NCBI GenBank assembly: GCA_946902875.1 | Contig: OX336340.1 | Location: 5,353,739-5,417,738, forward strand | Length of the DNA: 64,000 nucleotides | Direction: 5' to 3' | DNA from: Nematopogon swammerdamellus | Taxonomy: Eukaryota; Arthropoda; Insecta; Lepidoptera; Adelidae | Shown: positions 53,171 to 62,812 of the stretch, piece by piece | How the letters are laid out: each line of letters starts with the position of its first letter | Numbering within the stretch: position 1 is the first letter of the stretch | Position numbers and translations under genes: made by a program | Notes under the pieces: generated by a model | Seen by the model: only the letters and a program-made list of their open reading frames with translations | The model's database searches: none | What the model was told of the DNA's origin: nothing

Positions 53171-53885
53171 TGTTCAAGAAAGAATATACACATACATACG
53201 TTTTGATTTTGGAATATAACCGAAATATGCCTTATATTGGTAAATATAACAAGATGGAATTATTGTAATTTTTCTAAATTTTAATTTTGCTTGAACAATA
53301 CACCGAAATATTGTATAAAATTCAATTCGAATTTGCCGTAGCTATTGGTATAATAAGTGTGAACGTTATTCACATGACCGGCGGCGTTCCGTACTCATTT
53401 CTTATACGTGCGCCACCGCTGCCCGTCCTTCACCGCTGTATATAGGTATTTCTTCCATAAATAGCTGTATTGTATAAATTACTTTAAAAAAAAAGAGTGA
53501 AACAAAATATTTATAGAACTTACAGATTTATTTTTAATCTACAGACTTGACGTACCTACATATTATGATTTATCTTGAGGATATTCCATGTCATTTCAAC
53601 CGACACATTTATGTAAACATACATAGCTTTCCGAATGTGAATAAAAAGAAAAACCTAAAATAAAACCTTCGGACATAATCTTTCCGAATGTGAAATATAG
53701 AGAAATGTTTTCGCGTTTAGAAGCTGCTATTAAGCTTCGGCCGTACAGGAAAAGGGGTATTCCAGAAAGCAACCGTCCTTGAAACAATTACTTGACCAAT
53801 TATGCAAGCCATTGTTTTGTTTTGTTTTTGATTGGCTGCTTCAATGCAATAAAATTATGTTCCATTTTTATTCTACTTTCAGATT
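53171..53885. other. AT-rich intron, no gene seen
   Basis: A repeated AATCTTTCCGAATGTGAA-type piece around 53620-53690 is the only structure noticed. Confidence 0.4.
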
Positions 53886-53889
53886 GTAT

Positions 53890-54370
53890 ATATTAAACAC
53901 CGGGTGGCTAAGCTCATATGGCAGTGGACTGGGCACGTCAGCCGACCAGACAACGACCTTTGGACTGAACGGATCCTACACTGGCGGCCGTGGACAGGGG
54001 AACGGAGTGTGGAAAGACCGCCCGCCAGGAGGGGCGACATACGAGTACATAAAGTATAGTTCTCTCAAAACTTTAATGCCACTCGACCTACCTGCGTAGT
54101 CAACGAATTTTAGGTCATAATTCATAGAATATAGGGTAGACTTTAATGTCGCTCGCATCTTGGGTTCGCGATTATCTACTCTATGATCTACCTAGTGATG
54201 AGCAAAAATTCGTTGACTGCGCACGTAGGTCGAGCGGCATTTAAGTATTGAGAGAACTGTACGAACTGTACGTCGTCGGTGGCAATCAGTAGTGTCGTAT
54301 CGCTGACGACCGTGAGGACTGGAGAAATATTGGGGAGGCATATGTCCAGCAGTGGACACATTAACGCCGA
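53890..54370 (+). pseudogene. RTE-type LINE C-terminal fragment
   Basis: The plus strand reads VAKLIWQWTGHVSRPDNDLW, TERILHWRPWTGERSVERPP and ARRGDI, the C-terminal pattern of RTE-type LINEs (W-x-G-H-[IV]-x-R, then GRPPxRW). Near the end, GGGGAGGCATATGTCCAGCA encodes the terminal GEAYVQQW. About 200 bases between the two parts are rearranged, with an inverted pair around ACTTTAATG. Confidence 0.75.
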
Positions 54371-54417
54371 CTGACTGCCTTGATTTAACTTTCATTTGAA
54401 GGAAGCATCACATTTTC

Positions 54418-54505
54418 ACAGTGTATGTATGTATGTGTGTGTGCATGCATGTACGTATGTATGTATGTGTATGTGTATGTATGTATGTATGGATGTATGT
54501 ACTGT
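54418..54505. repeat. (TATG)n microsatellite
   Basis: GTGTATGTATGTATGTGTGT and further TATG units with interruptions. Confidence 0.85.
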
Positions 54506-54507
54506 AC

Positions 54508-54666
54508 CCGGCAGTAAATTAATGAACATCGAACTTTAAAAAGAGAAAATCCGGTTGTAGAGCGTCGTCCCTGTCGCACAGAGACGTGCGAGTTCGTGCG
54601 ACAGGGACGGCGCTCTACAACCGGATTGTCTCTTTCTAACGCTCGATGTTCATTATTTACTGCCAG
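54508..54666. mobile_element. Small MITE/hairpin, about 155 bp
   Basis: GGCAGTAAATTAATGAACAT at the left and ATGTTCATTATTTACTGCC at the right are inverted, and the inside (TCCGGTTGTAGAGCG.., CCCTGTCGCAC) is also inverted nearly to the centre. The whole element can fold into one hairpin. Confidence 0.8.
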
Positions 54667-55659
54667 GTAATGTATGTATGTAGTTATATAAGTAAGTATG
54701 AACAAATGTGTCGCGTTTTCAGAACAGCTCCGTTCTCTTTCACAGTTCACAGCGCTGCGACGAGCGCTAGGTGTAGGTAGACCCTCTTCCGCAGTGATCA
54801 CGAGTGACAGCTCCAAGAGCCCATGACGGACAGACCAAGCGGAGGGGGAGGGAGGGGGTCTTTACAGGCGTCGATCTACATTTGCCGACATTCTATTTTT
54901 GTACGATCACAACCTTGACGTGCTTCGTAAGCTTTAACACATTTTGTATTGTTGCAATTGCTTTAAAATCATGATTGTCAGTGAAAGAAGTTTTGACACA
55001 AGCACAAACACACACACATTCACATACACGCACACACCCTATTACACCACACGACACAATACACATCCATAAAGTCGGTTCATTTTGCGAAGTTACTTGA
55101 GAAAATCTATTTCTCTAGTTGTCTTCTCTACTCACACAGGTTAGTTTCCTTGGCATGGGCAGTGAGTCTGTTATCAACATAGCTATGCACGCGAGTACTC
55201 TTTTCTATTCTGTGGTATTGTATGCAGTCTCCCAAAAGTATAACGTCGAAGGCGCCGCTCCAAGAAGCGGGTTTTTGCGTTTCGCTTCTGAGCTATTGTT
55301 TGTTGCAAGAATGTTCTTGGTTTGTTGTAAGGCATTGAAAAAGGGCAAATTCGAATTTGATACACAAGGACAGCATGCACTATTTTCGCAAGTGACTTCG
55401 CAAAATGAACAGACTTTAGACACCTAGTCGAGTGTATATCCAGCGCACACATAAAAAAAAATACAGTCGAATTGAGAACCTCCTCCTTTTTTGAAGTCGG
55501 TTAAAAACAAAACATTGGAACATGTAATTGGTCGTACTTTATGTATACTTAAGAAAAAAAAATCCTACAAATTATTATAGTGAATTGATTAATGTGAATC
55601 GATTTGGATATCAATTTCCTTACCCTTCGAGGACCAAAAGAATGGAAGAAGTTACTCAC
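54667..55659. other. Intron directly 3' of the Ig2 exon
   Basis: No supported gene. The stretch 55119-55510 ends with the dispersed motif GAACCTCCTCCTTTTTTGAA; its open frames on both strands carry no recognisable domain and are probably part of a repeat. Confidence 0.4.
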
Positions 55660-55788
55660 ATTCCACGTCCACGATGATCCTCTTGGAGACAGAGGGCGGA
55701 ACAGCGTTGGTGGCGATGCAGAGGTAAGCGCCCATCTCTGTTCGACTGATGCGCGTGAGACTGAGTTGCTCTCCCTCGTACACCGTCA
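55660..55788 (-). CDS. DIP/lachesin-like Ig protein, exon encoding end of Ig domain 2
   Basis: The first visible exon of the gene on the minus strand, 129 bp. The acceptor is TTGTTCCAG and the donor GTGAGTAA. The frame starts with two bases completing a split codon and ends in phase 1, joining the exon at 21945. The product reads VTVYEGEQLSLTRISRTEMG AYLCIATNAVPPSVSKRIIV DVE. R-x-E-M-G-x-Y-x-C-I-A-x-N-x-V-P-P-x-V-S-K-R-I is a near-diagnostic run of the DIP/lachesin Ig2 end; the Cys is the second of the domain disulphide. The protein is expected at the neuronal surface, binding Dpr partners if it is a true DIP. The exons for signal peptide, Ig1 and early Ig2 are upstream, probably beyond 64000. 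Confidence 0.95.
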
Positions 55789-55924
55789 CTGGAACAAGTA
55801 GACACTTTTGATATAGCCGCACTCAGCTACGATTGGTCGAAATGGCTGAAAGACAATTCAAGTTTTTCGGAAAACCAAAATTGGTCTCTGATCCAGAGGT
55901 ACCCGAAACAGTCTGATCCACCTC

Positions 55925-56050
55925 TCCTCTCGACACTACGATCAGTGAGACACCATACCAGTAGATTTGCGGACTATAGAAGCGCTATCCAGCTTGTTAA
56001 TATTTTTGAAGACTCCCATGTTGAAAGTATCGTAATGCATATTCGCTGGC
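55925..56050 (-). pseudogene. LINE C-terminus related to the 73-bp array unit
   Basis: The minus strand reads FNMGVFKNINKLDSASIVRK and STGMVSH, then stop, closely similar to the array's NRLDSTATVRKSAGMASH. It shows where the array unit came from. Confidence 0.7.
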
Positions 56051-56179
56051 AGAGAGAAGAGGGGAGTTAAGATATGTATGTAATATAAATGTATTTACTT
56101 AAGTAAAGATAAGAAAAGATTCTTCAAATTTATCTTAAATACATTCATTATAGTACAGTGATAGACGTAGTGGAGCGTA

Positions 56180-56265
56180 AAAGAGGCGAGCTGTTTTTAT
56201 TACTGTAAAAGAGTCCATTTAGTACTAACTTGAGTGAGCCGGTATTACCAAGAGTAAGTTGTCAA
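56180..56265 (-). repeat. LINE fragment matching 52690-52780
   Basis: CAACTTACTCTTGGTAATAC, CGGCTCACTCAAG and AACAGCTCGCCTC on the minus strand repeat part of the LINE at 52432. Confidence 0.65.
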
Positions 56266-56785
56266 TTCCATACCCTAGCAGTGCGATACAGGAACCATTT
56301 TGAGGAATGATGGCTCCTCAAAAGCCCAGCGACTTTCTAAACATCAGCTGTCGTGTCTTCGTTAAGACAATGACTCAGTCTTAAATATGACCCTAAATAA
56401 ATAGGCGCCAAGGGAAAGTGTGATAGACAATAATCAATCAATAACTACTTCACAAGCAGACATTTCGTTTAGTTCGAATATCTTCAGATTTTAGCGTCTA
56501 ACATATTTTTCGAAAGCTTACTGAAGTGGCGGCAAATTAGCCGATTTCAATATCGATACCGTCTAAACTTTTCGACAAAGGCCCATTATGCTCGAGGATG
56601 AATGAGGATATTAATATCCTTGTGATTGCGCGCGGCCTCGCGGCCGATAATGAAAGTTTCATTGAAAAATTCAATACGTTTCCCTGACAGTCGGTAATCT
56701 CTCTCCTGCAGCCTCTTGGAGTCTGACTTCTTTCGACTTGTTCGTGTTGAGAATTCGACCGGCCGGACCATCTTCTTCGGATACT
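56266..56785. other. Intron, low-repeat
   Basis: No gene. 56560-56785 is GC-richer and non-repetitive. Confidence 0.4.
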
Positions 56786-57257
56786 CGATAGAGCGGCCTT
56801 TCCCAAAGTATGGGTCGCGCCCCACTGGTGGGTCCCGCCCAACCGCTTGGCATCGTATATTTAGTAATTAATTAAAAATTGAAATTACAACATGATGTTT
56901 TTATTTGTTTCTTAATTGTGTTTTTATTTGTTTCTTAATTGTGTTTTTATTTGTTTCTTAATTGAACAGTCCTTCCAGGTGGGACGACGACATCAAGTAA
57001 GTCGGCGAAAGCGGTGGTTCCGTACCTCTGAAAGCTGGGAGGGCTGAAGGAAAATTTGTATTTTCAGCAGTGGACGCTTACACACTGACTGACTGACTGA
57101 ACAGTCCTTCACATAGTTACAATATCTATTAACGAAAAAGTGCTGCAGCAGTAATATAACGCTGCTTTTCTTCATGTTAGGTAAGGGGTGGGTCAAGAAA
57201 TGAGAATTTCTTAGATGGGTCGCGATCCAGACTACTTTGGGAACCACTGCGATAGAG
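56786..57257. mobile_element. Non-autonomous hAT-type element with 8-bp target duplication
   Basis: CGATAGAG is duplicated at 56786-56793 and 57250-57257. The left end reads CCTTTCCCAAAGTATGGGTC GCG and the right end, on the other strand, CAGTGGTTCCCAAAGTAGTC TGGATCGCGACCC. TTCCCAAAGT..GGGTCGCG ends are known from hAT elements of the Charlie type. No transposase is present. It carries a LINE piece inside. Confidence 0.8.
56955..57115 (+). pseudogene. RTE-type LINE fragment inside the hAT element
   Basis: TCCAGGTGGGACGACGACAT CAA, GGTGGTTCCGTACCTCTGAA and CAGCAGTGGACGCTTACACA resemble 43640-43700 and the RTE-type end; the tail is a GACT repeat. Confidence 0.5.
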
Positions 57258-57267
57258 CACTTATCGA

Positions 57268-57330
57268 GTACCTAATTCACCAAGGTGTCATGGGCTGACA
57301 TCACGGATGTTGTAGGTGATGTAGCCTAGT
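57268..57330 (+). repeat. SINE 3' scrap
   Basis: TCATGGGCTGACATCACGGA and TGTTGTAGGTGATGTAGCC; both ends are missing. Confidence 0.7.
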
Positions 57331-57403
57331 CCGATATTATATTTTACTACTGATCTACTATATGTATGGACGATGGGAGACTAATGGCTGAAAGGAGACT
57401 GGT

Positions 57404-57716
57404 GGGAGTGATTGGAAGGGATGGGAAGGGTCGCACTGGGCAGGGATTGCATCTCTACACGCTGGACTTACCGCGGATGCGTACCAATCGATTCTGCAGA
57501 TCTTTCCTCTACAGAACAGGTAAACTCTGGAACGCTCTCCCTGCCCATATATTTCCCCCCAAGTACAGTCTCGGGTCCTTCAAGAGGGGCGTGAATGGGC
57601 ACCTGTCAGGCCGGCATGGCATTCGCAACCCCCGCATACGACCGAATGTCCATGGGCGTCGTTAGACACCTTATGGGTGGCTCGGCGCCATATGTCGCGC
57701 TGTCAATAAAAAAAAC
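57404..57716 (+). pseudogene. LINE ORF2 C-terminus with 3' UTR and A tail
   Basis: The plus frame reads GQGLHLYTLDLPRMRTNRFC RSFLYRTGKLWNALPAHIFP PKYSLGSFKRGVNGHLSGR. The motif W-N-x-L-P-x-x-[IV]-F-P and the basic F-K-R-x-[IV]-N end are those of Jockey/CR1-type LINEs. The UTR ends CATATGTCGCGCTGTCAATA AAAAAAACT. It is the best copy of the family at 20240, 30172, 47817 and 49705. 5'-truncated. Confidence 0.8.
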
Positions 57717-57914
57717 TAAAAAAAAAACTTGACGCACCTATACACAAATAGGGCATGCGCTTTAATAAGGTCAATTGCGTACCTAGTACATTGAGGTGGC
57801 CCATAGGGATTAGTAGGATAGTTTCAGAACCTGCTAGAACTTAGAATTTAGATGAAATGTTGTATTTAGATATGTAATATTTTACTTTACAAGTTGTTTT
57901 AGGTAGTTGTTTCG

Positions 57915-57960
57915 TACCGTGTGGGGCCGGTACTTTAAAAGAATAGCCCCACTGCATCTC
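57915..57960 (+). repeat. SINE head B, left part, split by the Ty3 element
   Basis: TACCGTGTGGGGCCGGTACT to CCACTGCATCTC. The continuation is at 62519. Confidence 0.88.
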
Positions 57961-58102
57961 TGCTACATATTCTATGTTTGAGATGTCATGCACTGAGCGT
58001 TGCCATAGCAGCATTAGATTATTATTTTCATATGATGTCAAACATGACTAAAGAATTAAAGATTATTTTTCATTTCCTTTAAAAACGTTTATTATTACAA
58101 CA
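57961..58102 (+). repeat. 5' LTR
   Basis: 142 bp from TGCTACATATTC to TTATTATTACAACA. Very short for a Ty3-type element. It has no strong TATA box, but GACTAAAGAATTAAAG may serve for 3'-end formation. Confidence 0.92.
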
Positions 58103-58107
58103 TTTTG

Positions 58108-58117
58108 TGGCGACGAG
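58108..58117 (+). promoter_or_regulatory. Primer binding site for tRNA-Ser(GCU)
   Basis: TGGCGACGAG, five bases after the LTR, is complementary to the 3' end of animal tRNA-Ser(GCU) (..CTCGTCGCCA, from memory). Serine tRNA priming is typical of the Mag lineage. Confidence 0.85.
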
Positions 58118-58125
58118 TATAAAGA

Positions 58126-61100
58126 ATGGACGCGGAACAATTTGCACAATTTTTGCAAATACAGCAACAACAGATAACACAACTCCTACAAGCATTAACC
58201 ATTCAACAAGAAACTACCTCGAGGAGCAACACTCCTGCCGAACAGGCTAGTACCACCACCAAACTAAATTTAATCAAAAGTTTTAAATGCGAAACATATG
58301 ACCAAAGGTCAACTAACCCTGAAACGTTCACGGACTATTTTGAAGCGAAATGTCGTATATGGAATGTAGAAGACCCTGACACACGAAAAGAACTCCTGTT
58401 CTCTTGCCTATTACCAGAAACATACCAAGAACTCAAAATATCCTTTGAAAACGCACATCCTTCATTCGATAGTCAATCCTACGAAAATGTTAAAACAAAG
58501 TTTCTCAACTTTCACCGTACAAAACGAACACGATTTAAGGCCCTCACAGAATTCTGGAACTGCACCAGGGAAACCAGCGAAACAATGGAACACTATGCAA
58601 ATAAACTAAAAGAAATAAGTCGCGACTGCGGGTATGAAGGCGAATTCCTTGACAGACAACTCCGGGACCGCTTTGCAACAGGCCTTCAACACACACAGCT
58701 GGAAATCGAACTGAAACAAAAATGGCCAGACCTTTTAGAGACAAGGAACGACGGAACTTTCAAAGAAACAACTTTTACACAAATTTTCGCAACAGCTCAA
58801 TCAAGAGAACTGGCAGAAAACGACACACCAGGAACAAGCCAAGAACGGGTGAAAGGAATATACAAACAAAAAAATATTTCACGAAAATCAACAATAAACA
58901 AATATGACACAGACCAGGGTACCGCCCGATGTGAACCTCGAAAACTGCAAACAAATCAGTGTCTACGTTGCGGTGGGAAAGATCGTCATAACAATAACGA
59001 ATGTAAAGCACGAAATCACACATGCAATGCATGCAGCAACGAGGGGCACTATGAGAGTTGTTGCATTAAAAGTGGTAGAGCTTACTTGACATCACCACGA
59101 AAACAAAACACGCTAAAACGAAGTAGAAAACTTCAGAAAATCAAACAAGAATCTGACTTCACTGACAACAACACTGAAAATTCATCCGACGACAGCGATA
59201 ACGAGGACCACATGGTCAATATAATCAAAAGCTTGGGATACAGAGGTAAGCGCATTGATGTAAAGATCGAAGGTCACACATTGACCATGGATTGGGACCC
59301 AGGTTCAGACTATTCCATAATAAGCACTAAATTCTGGAAGAAAGTCGGGTCACCACAACTAACGAAAGCTCCGGGACTGAAAGCGTACATGGATCACAAA
59401 CTGAAATCCAAAGGCCTAGCATTCGTCGACGTAAATCTAAATGGGAATATCAAAACACTACCAGTCGTAGTCATCACCAAGGCGGAACCAATGCTGTTTG
59501 GATTAGATTGGTGCAACGCATTCGGAATGCAATTTCCTAAATATGTATATTCGATATCCACAACAAACGAGCTGACACTGAAAACAGTGCTTGATCAGCA
59601 CAAAACACTATTTGACAATACGCTGGGAAAAGTAAATAATTTCAAAGTCAATATCCACATAAAAACAAACACGAAACCAGTTCACATACCGGCAAGACCC
59701 ATAAAATTTGGAATACAAAAAAACGTCGAATTCGAACTGGAACGACTGGTAAGGGAAGGAATCATCACAGAGATCGACCCAAACGAAACACCCATCGAAT
59801 GGGCAACACCCACAGTCAATGTTCTAAAACCAAATGGCCAAATAAGAATCTGTGGCGACTATCGTACCACGATAAACCCAGCGCTCACAAAAGAAAATCA
59901 CCCTGTACCTCTTTTTGATCAATTAAGGCGACAACTGGCTAATGGAGAGAAATTTACGAAGATTGATTTAAAGGATGCTTACCTACAATTTGAAATTGCA
60001 GAGGATTCCCAAAAGTACTTAATCATCTCAACACACAAAGGGTATTTTAAGTATAACCGAATGCCATTTGGAATCTCTACAGCACCTGGAATTTTTCAGC
60101 GATCCCTTGAAAAAGTCCTAGAAAACATCCCCAATGTAGCTGTTTATTTTGATGACATTGCCATAACCGGTCCTAACGATCAAGATCATTTATCAACACT
60201 GAATGATGTCCTAACAAAGCTAGAACAAGCTGGATTTAAAGCAAACTTAAAGAAATGCACATTTTTACAACCCTCCATCGACTACCTTGGACATGTCATA
60301 AATAAAAATGGGACACATCCCAGTAAATCCAAAATTGACGCCATCAAGAACGCTGAATCCCCCACCAACGTTAAGGAACTGAAGTCTTTCCTAGGACTTA
60401 TAAATTTTTATGAAAGGTTTGTTCCACACTTACATAGCATATGTGCTGACCTACACGAACTCACAAAAAAGAACAGCAGATGGAGATGGGGTGACCACGA
60501 GCAGAAGATCTTCGAAAAAGCTAAACGTCACTTAACAAAAACTGAACCACTGGTACCATTTTCTGAATCCAAACCACTGTACTTGGCATGCGACGCGTCA
60601 GAAAAAGGAGTTGGAGCAGTGCTTTTTCATAAAGATAACAACATGGAGAATCCTATTGCCTTTGAATCACGCAAACTCAAAGCAGCAGAAACGAAATACT
60701 CTGTTATCGATCGAGAAGCCCTCGCAATTTTCTTTGCCATCAAAAAGTTCGACCAATACTTACGAGGTACAAAGTTCACCTTATTAACGGATCACAAACC
60801 TTTGACACACTTACTCGGAACGAATCGAAATCTACCAAAATTGGTCAACAACCGCCTAACAAGGTGGGCACTCCTCATAGGATCGTACGACTATGACATA
60901 GCATACCGGAAAGGCGAAAACAATATAGTTGCCGACTGCCTATCAAGAATGCCAAACTCAAAGGAGACACTTTCAACGCCAGAAAGACGTATATATAAAA
61001 TCAGCGACAATGAACAACATATCAAGATAAATGACTTATCATTAACAGAAGACAACATAAAACAAAAAACAAAGCAAGATCCTATCCTAAGAAACGTAAC

Positions 61101-62364
61101 GACGTACATAAACATTGGATGGCACAGGTATGAACAACAAACAGATATGAAAGCCTATTTTAGAAAACGTAACGAATTATCTGTCGAAAATCACATCATA
61201 ATGTGGCAAGGAAGAATAGTAATTCCAGCTAAACTACAAAATGCTGCACTCAAACATCTACACCGGGGACATCCTGGAATATCTTCAATGAGAGCCTTAT
61301 CACGCTTCTATGTATGGTGGCCAACAATCGACGAAGATATAGACAATTACATAAAAAAATGCCAGAAGTGCCAAGAACATCGAAATCATATTCCTGAGTT
61401 GCCGATCTACTCATGGTCAATTCCTGACACTGTATGGGAGAGATTACACCTCGACTTTGCAGGCCCATACGAAGGAAGTTACTGGCTAGTACTGGCTGAT
61501 GCTCTATCAAAATGGATCGAAGTGAAACCGCTAAAGAAGATCACAACAGCTACATTATGCGACAGTTTACAAGACATCTTTGCAACTTTTGGAATTCCAC
61601 GAATTATTGTGTCAGACAATGGAAGTCAGTTTACATCACAAGAATTTAAAAACTTCTGCCAAGATCGAGGAATAAAGCCCATCACCTCCTCACCATATCA
61701 TCCACGTACTAATGGATTGGCAGAACGTGTGGTAAAAACTTTCAAATCAAGAATGTCTGCCAGCTCGAACGATAACCTAACACAGAAAGAAAAACTTCTC
61801 AACTTCTTATTTAACTACCGAAACACCCCTCATACAACAATTGGAAAATCTCCAGCACAAATGATGTTTGGGCATCAATTACCCACTGAACTAGACAATG
61901 CACGACCTAATGCAAAAAGGAGTTTACAATACAAACAGGTAAAAGCAAACATCGAAAACGAAAAGAAGGTTCCAGTCTTCAATAAGGATGATGCAGTATA
62001 CGTTCGAACACATCTAGAAAAAACCTGGCAACCTGCGACAGTCCTACAACGCACCAACAGGTACTCATATGTAATACGAACACCTGAAGGGTTAGAGAAA
62101 AGACGTCACGCTGACCACATACGCCATCGAGTTGAACCTATTGAAGATGATGATGACATTCTCCTGCCGGAAAATACAAATATTGATGTTGTCATTCCTC
62201 CTGCAGTACAACCTGAAACTACTTCATTGGCTGGATCGCCTGAAGCGCCAGCCGGACTAGCTGAAGCTCATGCAGAAATCGATGTCAACGAACTTCCTCA
62301 ACCTCGGCGCAGTGACAGACTCCGAAGACGACCCAACCGTCTGATCGAAGAAGCTATTATTTAA
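58126..62364 (+). CDS. Gag-Pol polyprotein of a Ty3/Mag-type retrotransposon
   Basis: A single uninterrupted frame of 1412 residues makes the capsid and all enzymes for copying the element. Residues 1-250 are Gag, with a Gln-rich N-terminus (the first 30 residues). Two zinc knuckles follow: C279-x2-C-x5-H-x4-C (an unusual extra spacer residue) and C300-x2-C-x4-H-x4-C. The protease site is at about 391: D391-P-G-S, where DTG or DSG is expected. Reverse transcriptase has D614 (KIDLKDAYLQF) and Y674-F-D-D. RNase H has D823, the REALAIFF Glu, D889 and D937. Integrase has a LHRGHPG/C1079-x2-C1082 zinc site and the catalytic D1110, D1164 and E1200 with 35 residues between the last two. The C-terminus is basic (RRSDRLRRRP). 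There is no env frame. The start ATG lies just after the primer site, and the stop overlaps the purine tract. No stop or frameshift was seen. Confidence 0.96.
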   Translation: MDAEQFAQFLQIQQQQITQLLQALTIQQETTSRSNTPAEQASTTTKLNLIKSFKCETYDQRSTNPETFTDYFEAKCRIWNVEDPDTRKELLFSCLLPETYQELKISFENAHPSFDSQSYENVKTKFLNFHRTKRTRFKALTEFWNCTRETSETMEHYANKLKEISRDCGYEGEFLDRQLRDRFATGLQHTQLEIELKQKWPDLLETRNDGTFKETTFTQIFATAQSRELAENDTPGTSQERVKGIYKQKNISRKSTINKYDTDQGTARCEPRKLQTNQCLRCGGKDRHNNNECKARNHTCNACSNEGHYESCCIKSGRAYLTSPRKQNTLKRSRKLQKIKQESDFTDNNTENSSDDSDNEDHMVNIIKSLGYRGKRIDVKIEGHTLTMDWDPGSDYSIISTKFWKKVGSPQLTKAPGLKAYMDHKLKSKGLAFVDVNLNGNIKTLPVVVITKAEPMLFGLDWCNAFGMQFPKYVYSISTTNELTLKTVLDQHKTLFDNTLGKVNNFKVNIHIKTNTKPVHIPARPIKFGIQKNVEFELERLVREGIITEIDPNETPIEWATPTVNVLKPNGQIRICGDYRTTINPALTKENHPVPLFDQLRRQLANGEKFTKIDLKDAYLQFEIAEDSQKYLIISTHKGYFKYNRMPFGISTAPGIFQRSLEKVLENIPNVAVYFDDIAITGPNDQDHLSTLNDVLTKLEQAGFKANLKKCTFLQPSIDYLGHVINKNGTHPSKSKIDAIKNAESPTNVKELKSFLGLINFYERFVPHLHSICADLHELTKKNSRWRWGDHEQKIFEKAKRHLTKTEPLVPFSESKPLYLACDASEKGVGAVLFHKDNNMENPIAFESRKLKAAETKYSVIDREALAIFFAIKKFDQYLRGTKFTLLTDHKPLTHLLGTNRNLPKLVNNRLTRWALLIGSYDYDIAYRKGENNIVADCLSRMPNSKETLSTPERRIYKISDNEQHIKINDLSLTEDNIKQKTKQDPILRNVTTYINIGWHRYEQQTDMKAYFRKRNELSVENHIIMWQGRIVIPAKLQNAALKHLHRGHPGISSMRALSRFYVWWPTIDEDIDNYIKKCQKCQEHRNHIPELPIYSWSIPDTVWERLHLDFAGPYEGSYWLVLADALSKWIEVKPLKKITTATLCDSLQDIFATFGIPRIIVSDNGSQFTSQEFKNFCQDRGIKPITSSPYHPRTNGLAERVVKTFKSRMSASSNDNLTQKEKLLNFLFNYRNTPHTTIGKSPAQMMFGHQLPTELDNARPNAKRSLQYKQVKANIENEKKVPVFNKDDAVYVRTHLEKTWQPATVLQRTNRYSYVIRTPEGLEKRRHADHIRHRVEPIEDDDDILLPENTNIDVVIPPAVQPETTSLAGSPEAPAGLAEAHAEIDVNELPQPRRSDRLRRRPNRLIEEAII

Positions 62365-62376
62365 AGGGTGGAGAAA
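62363..62376 (+). promoter_or_regulatory. Polypurine tract
   Basis: AAAGGGTGGAGAAA directly before the 3' LTR, overlapping the Gag-Pol stop; it primes plus-strand DNA synthesis in this class of element. Confidence 0.8.
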
Positions 62377-62518
62377 TGCTACATATTCTATGTTTGAGAT
62401 GTCATGCACTGAGCGTTGCCATAGCAGCATTAGATTATTATTTTCATATGATGTCAAACATGACTAAAGAATTAAAGATTATTTTTCATTTCCTTTAAAA
62501 ACGTTTATTATTACAACA
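62377..62518 (+). repeat. 3' LTR
   Basis: 142 bp, identical by eye to 57961-58102. Confidence 0.92.
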
Positions 62519-62812
62519 ATCTCTCCCCGTGCATGTCGTAAAAGGCGACTAAGGGATATGACTCCCTTCTTATATTACTAGGTGGTAGGGTTTAACCCAC
62601 CCGGGTTGGTAGCACCGCACTGAATGAAAGGTCGGTCGAAACGGCTATGTAAATAGTTTGTTTTCCGTCCAGTTCAGTGTAGCCGACACGACCGAAGGGA
62701 AGCACTGACGTGGCACCAAGTTCACCCGGTGTTATGGGCTGACATCACGGATGTTGTAGGTGATGTAGCCAACCGTGTCAGTTTCAATAAAAAAAAAAAA
62801 AAAAAAAAAGTT
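62519..62812 (+). repeat. SINE with head B, right part after the Ty3 insertion
   Basis: It continues ATCTCTCCCCGTGCATGTCG, CCGGGTTGGTAGCACCGCAC, the common body and TTTCAATAAAAAAAAAAAAA. Joined to 57915-57960 with one ATCTC removed, it makes a complete head-B SINE. Confidence 0.88.

Larger units (their letters stand above)
57956..62523 (+). mobile_element. Apparently intact Ty3/Mag-type LTR retrotransposon with 5-bp target duplication
   Basis: The element proper is 57961-62518 (4558 bp): 142-bp LTRs starting TG and ending CA, a primer site, one Gag-Pol frame and a polypurine tract. ATCTC is duplicated at 57956-57960 and 62519-62523. The LTRs read identical, which points to a very recent insertion. 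It is on the opposite strand to the host gene and sits more than 2 kb upstream of the Ig2 exon, within an intron if upstream exons lie further right. Confidence 0.95.

Noticed and set aside
55119..55452. Overlapping open frames of 102, 89 and 72 residues
   Set aside because: Three frames on two strands are open over the same repeat-like DNA, which ends in a known dispersed motif. No domain is seen.
58544..62457. Minus-strand and out-of-frame ORFs within the Ty3 element
   Set aside because: They are shadows of the Gag-Pol frame.
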